Positions 46,118-46,369 of a stretch of DNA of 46,369 nucleotides are shown here, one piece after another. The stretch is from Cylindrobasidium torrendii FP15055 ss-10. Lineage: Eukaryota > Basidiomycota > Agaricomycetes > Agaricales > Physalacriaceae. The stretch covers positions 1 to 46,369 of the forward strand of contig KN880621.1 in assembly GCA_000934385.1 (NCBI GenBank), read 5' to 3'. A program made the position numbers and the translations under genes. Under the pieces are notes generated by a model. The model had not been told where the DNA came from and made no database searches. It worked only from the letters and a program-made list of their open reading frames with translations. Numbering within the stretch: the first letter of the stretch is position 1; the number at the start of each line of letters is the position of its first letter.

Positions 46118-46369
46118 CAAGCATCGCGCTTGGTCTACTATCGATCACCCGGAAACGAAACAGTGACCAGAAACGAAACAAGCCAGTAATCCGCTCGTCC
46201 ACAACGCATCCCTGCCTCGAACAGGACCAAAAGTTTATCCTTTTATTCTCTGACTACTAGGATGTTACCACTGGAAGCTTGGCATGGTCCGCGCCCATTC
46301 TCGCCGTTTAAAATTCAAAAGGTGTAATTTGATAGATGAATAAAAAGATCACGGCCGCGAAACTTATCT
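46118..46369. other. Right edge of the window, no gene seen
   Basis: Short noncoding stretch, upstream of the minus-strand hypothetical gene. It may hold its promoter or an undetected first exon. Confidence 0.4.

Overview
This is a stretch of nuclear genome from a filamentous basidiomycete fungus, most likely an Agaricomycete. Almost every gene is cut by introns of about 45-60 bases with GT...AG ends, and some exons are only 12-14 bases long. Two gene types are typical of mushroom-forming fungi: a DUF6534-type membrane protein and a short BTB/POZ protein. I see no virus, plasmid, CRISPR array, rRNA or intact transposon. I rebuilt gene models by hand from codon frames and splice signals, so outer boundaries are firmer than some inner splice sites.

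Layout, left to right. 1-9.7 kb: a Zn2Cys6 regulator (+), a tRNA-Asp (-), ribosomal protein eL42 (-), then 3.3 kb without a recognisable gene. 9.7-18.7 kb: HMG-CoA reductase (+), a secreted CAP/PR-1 protein (+), a BTB protein (+), and a convergent peroxisomal acyl-CoA oxidase (-). 19.8-28.3 kb: a second Zn2Cys6 regulator (+) converging on a zinc polyol-type dehydrogenase (-), a GNAT acetyltransferase-like protein (-), the DUF6534 membrane protein (-) and a Ser/Ala-rich secreted protein (-). 29.1-36 kb: a crotonase-family enzyme (+), a cinnamyl-alcohol-dehydrogenase-type ADH (-), an aquaglyceroporin (-) and a GATA-like zinc-finger protein (-). 37-46.4 kb: a secreted GH18 chitinase (+), an NADPH-dependent double-bond reductase of the MDR superfamily (+), a membrane-anchored GH18 chitinase (-), a cytochrome P450 (+) and an unrecognised protein (-).

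The genes do not form one obvious cluster, but some roles pair up. Acyl-CoA oxidase (C-terminus AKL) and the crotonase (C-terminus SKM if the last intron is spliced) both end in peroxisomal PTS1-type signals and could act in fatty-acid breakdown. The polyol dehydrogenase, the ADH and the aquaglyceroporin fit small alcohol/polyol use, with the second Zn2Cys6 regulator next to the first of them. The two chitinases flank the MDR reductase and differ in location: one is secreted behind a repeated dibasic pro-region, the other looks like a type II membrane protein.

Points that deserve a second look: the repeated, Kex2-type pro-region in front of chitinase 1; a GG where the first crotonase intron needs AG; an 8-base near-duplication that shifts the P450 frame; a GC-AG intron in the same P450; an aquaglyceroporin with NPS and NGA in place of the two NPA boxes; a GATA-like finger with an enlarged loop; and several microexons.
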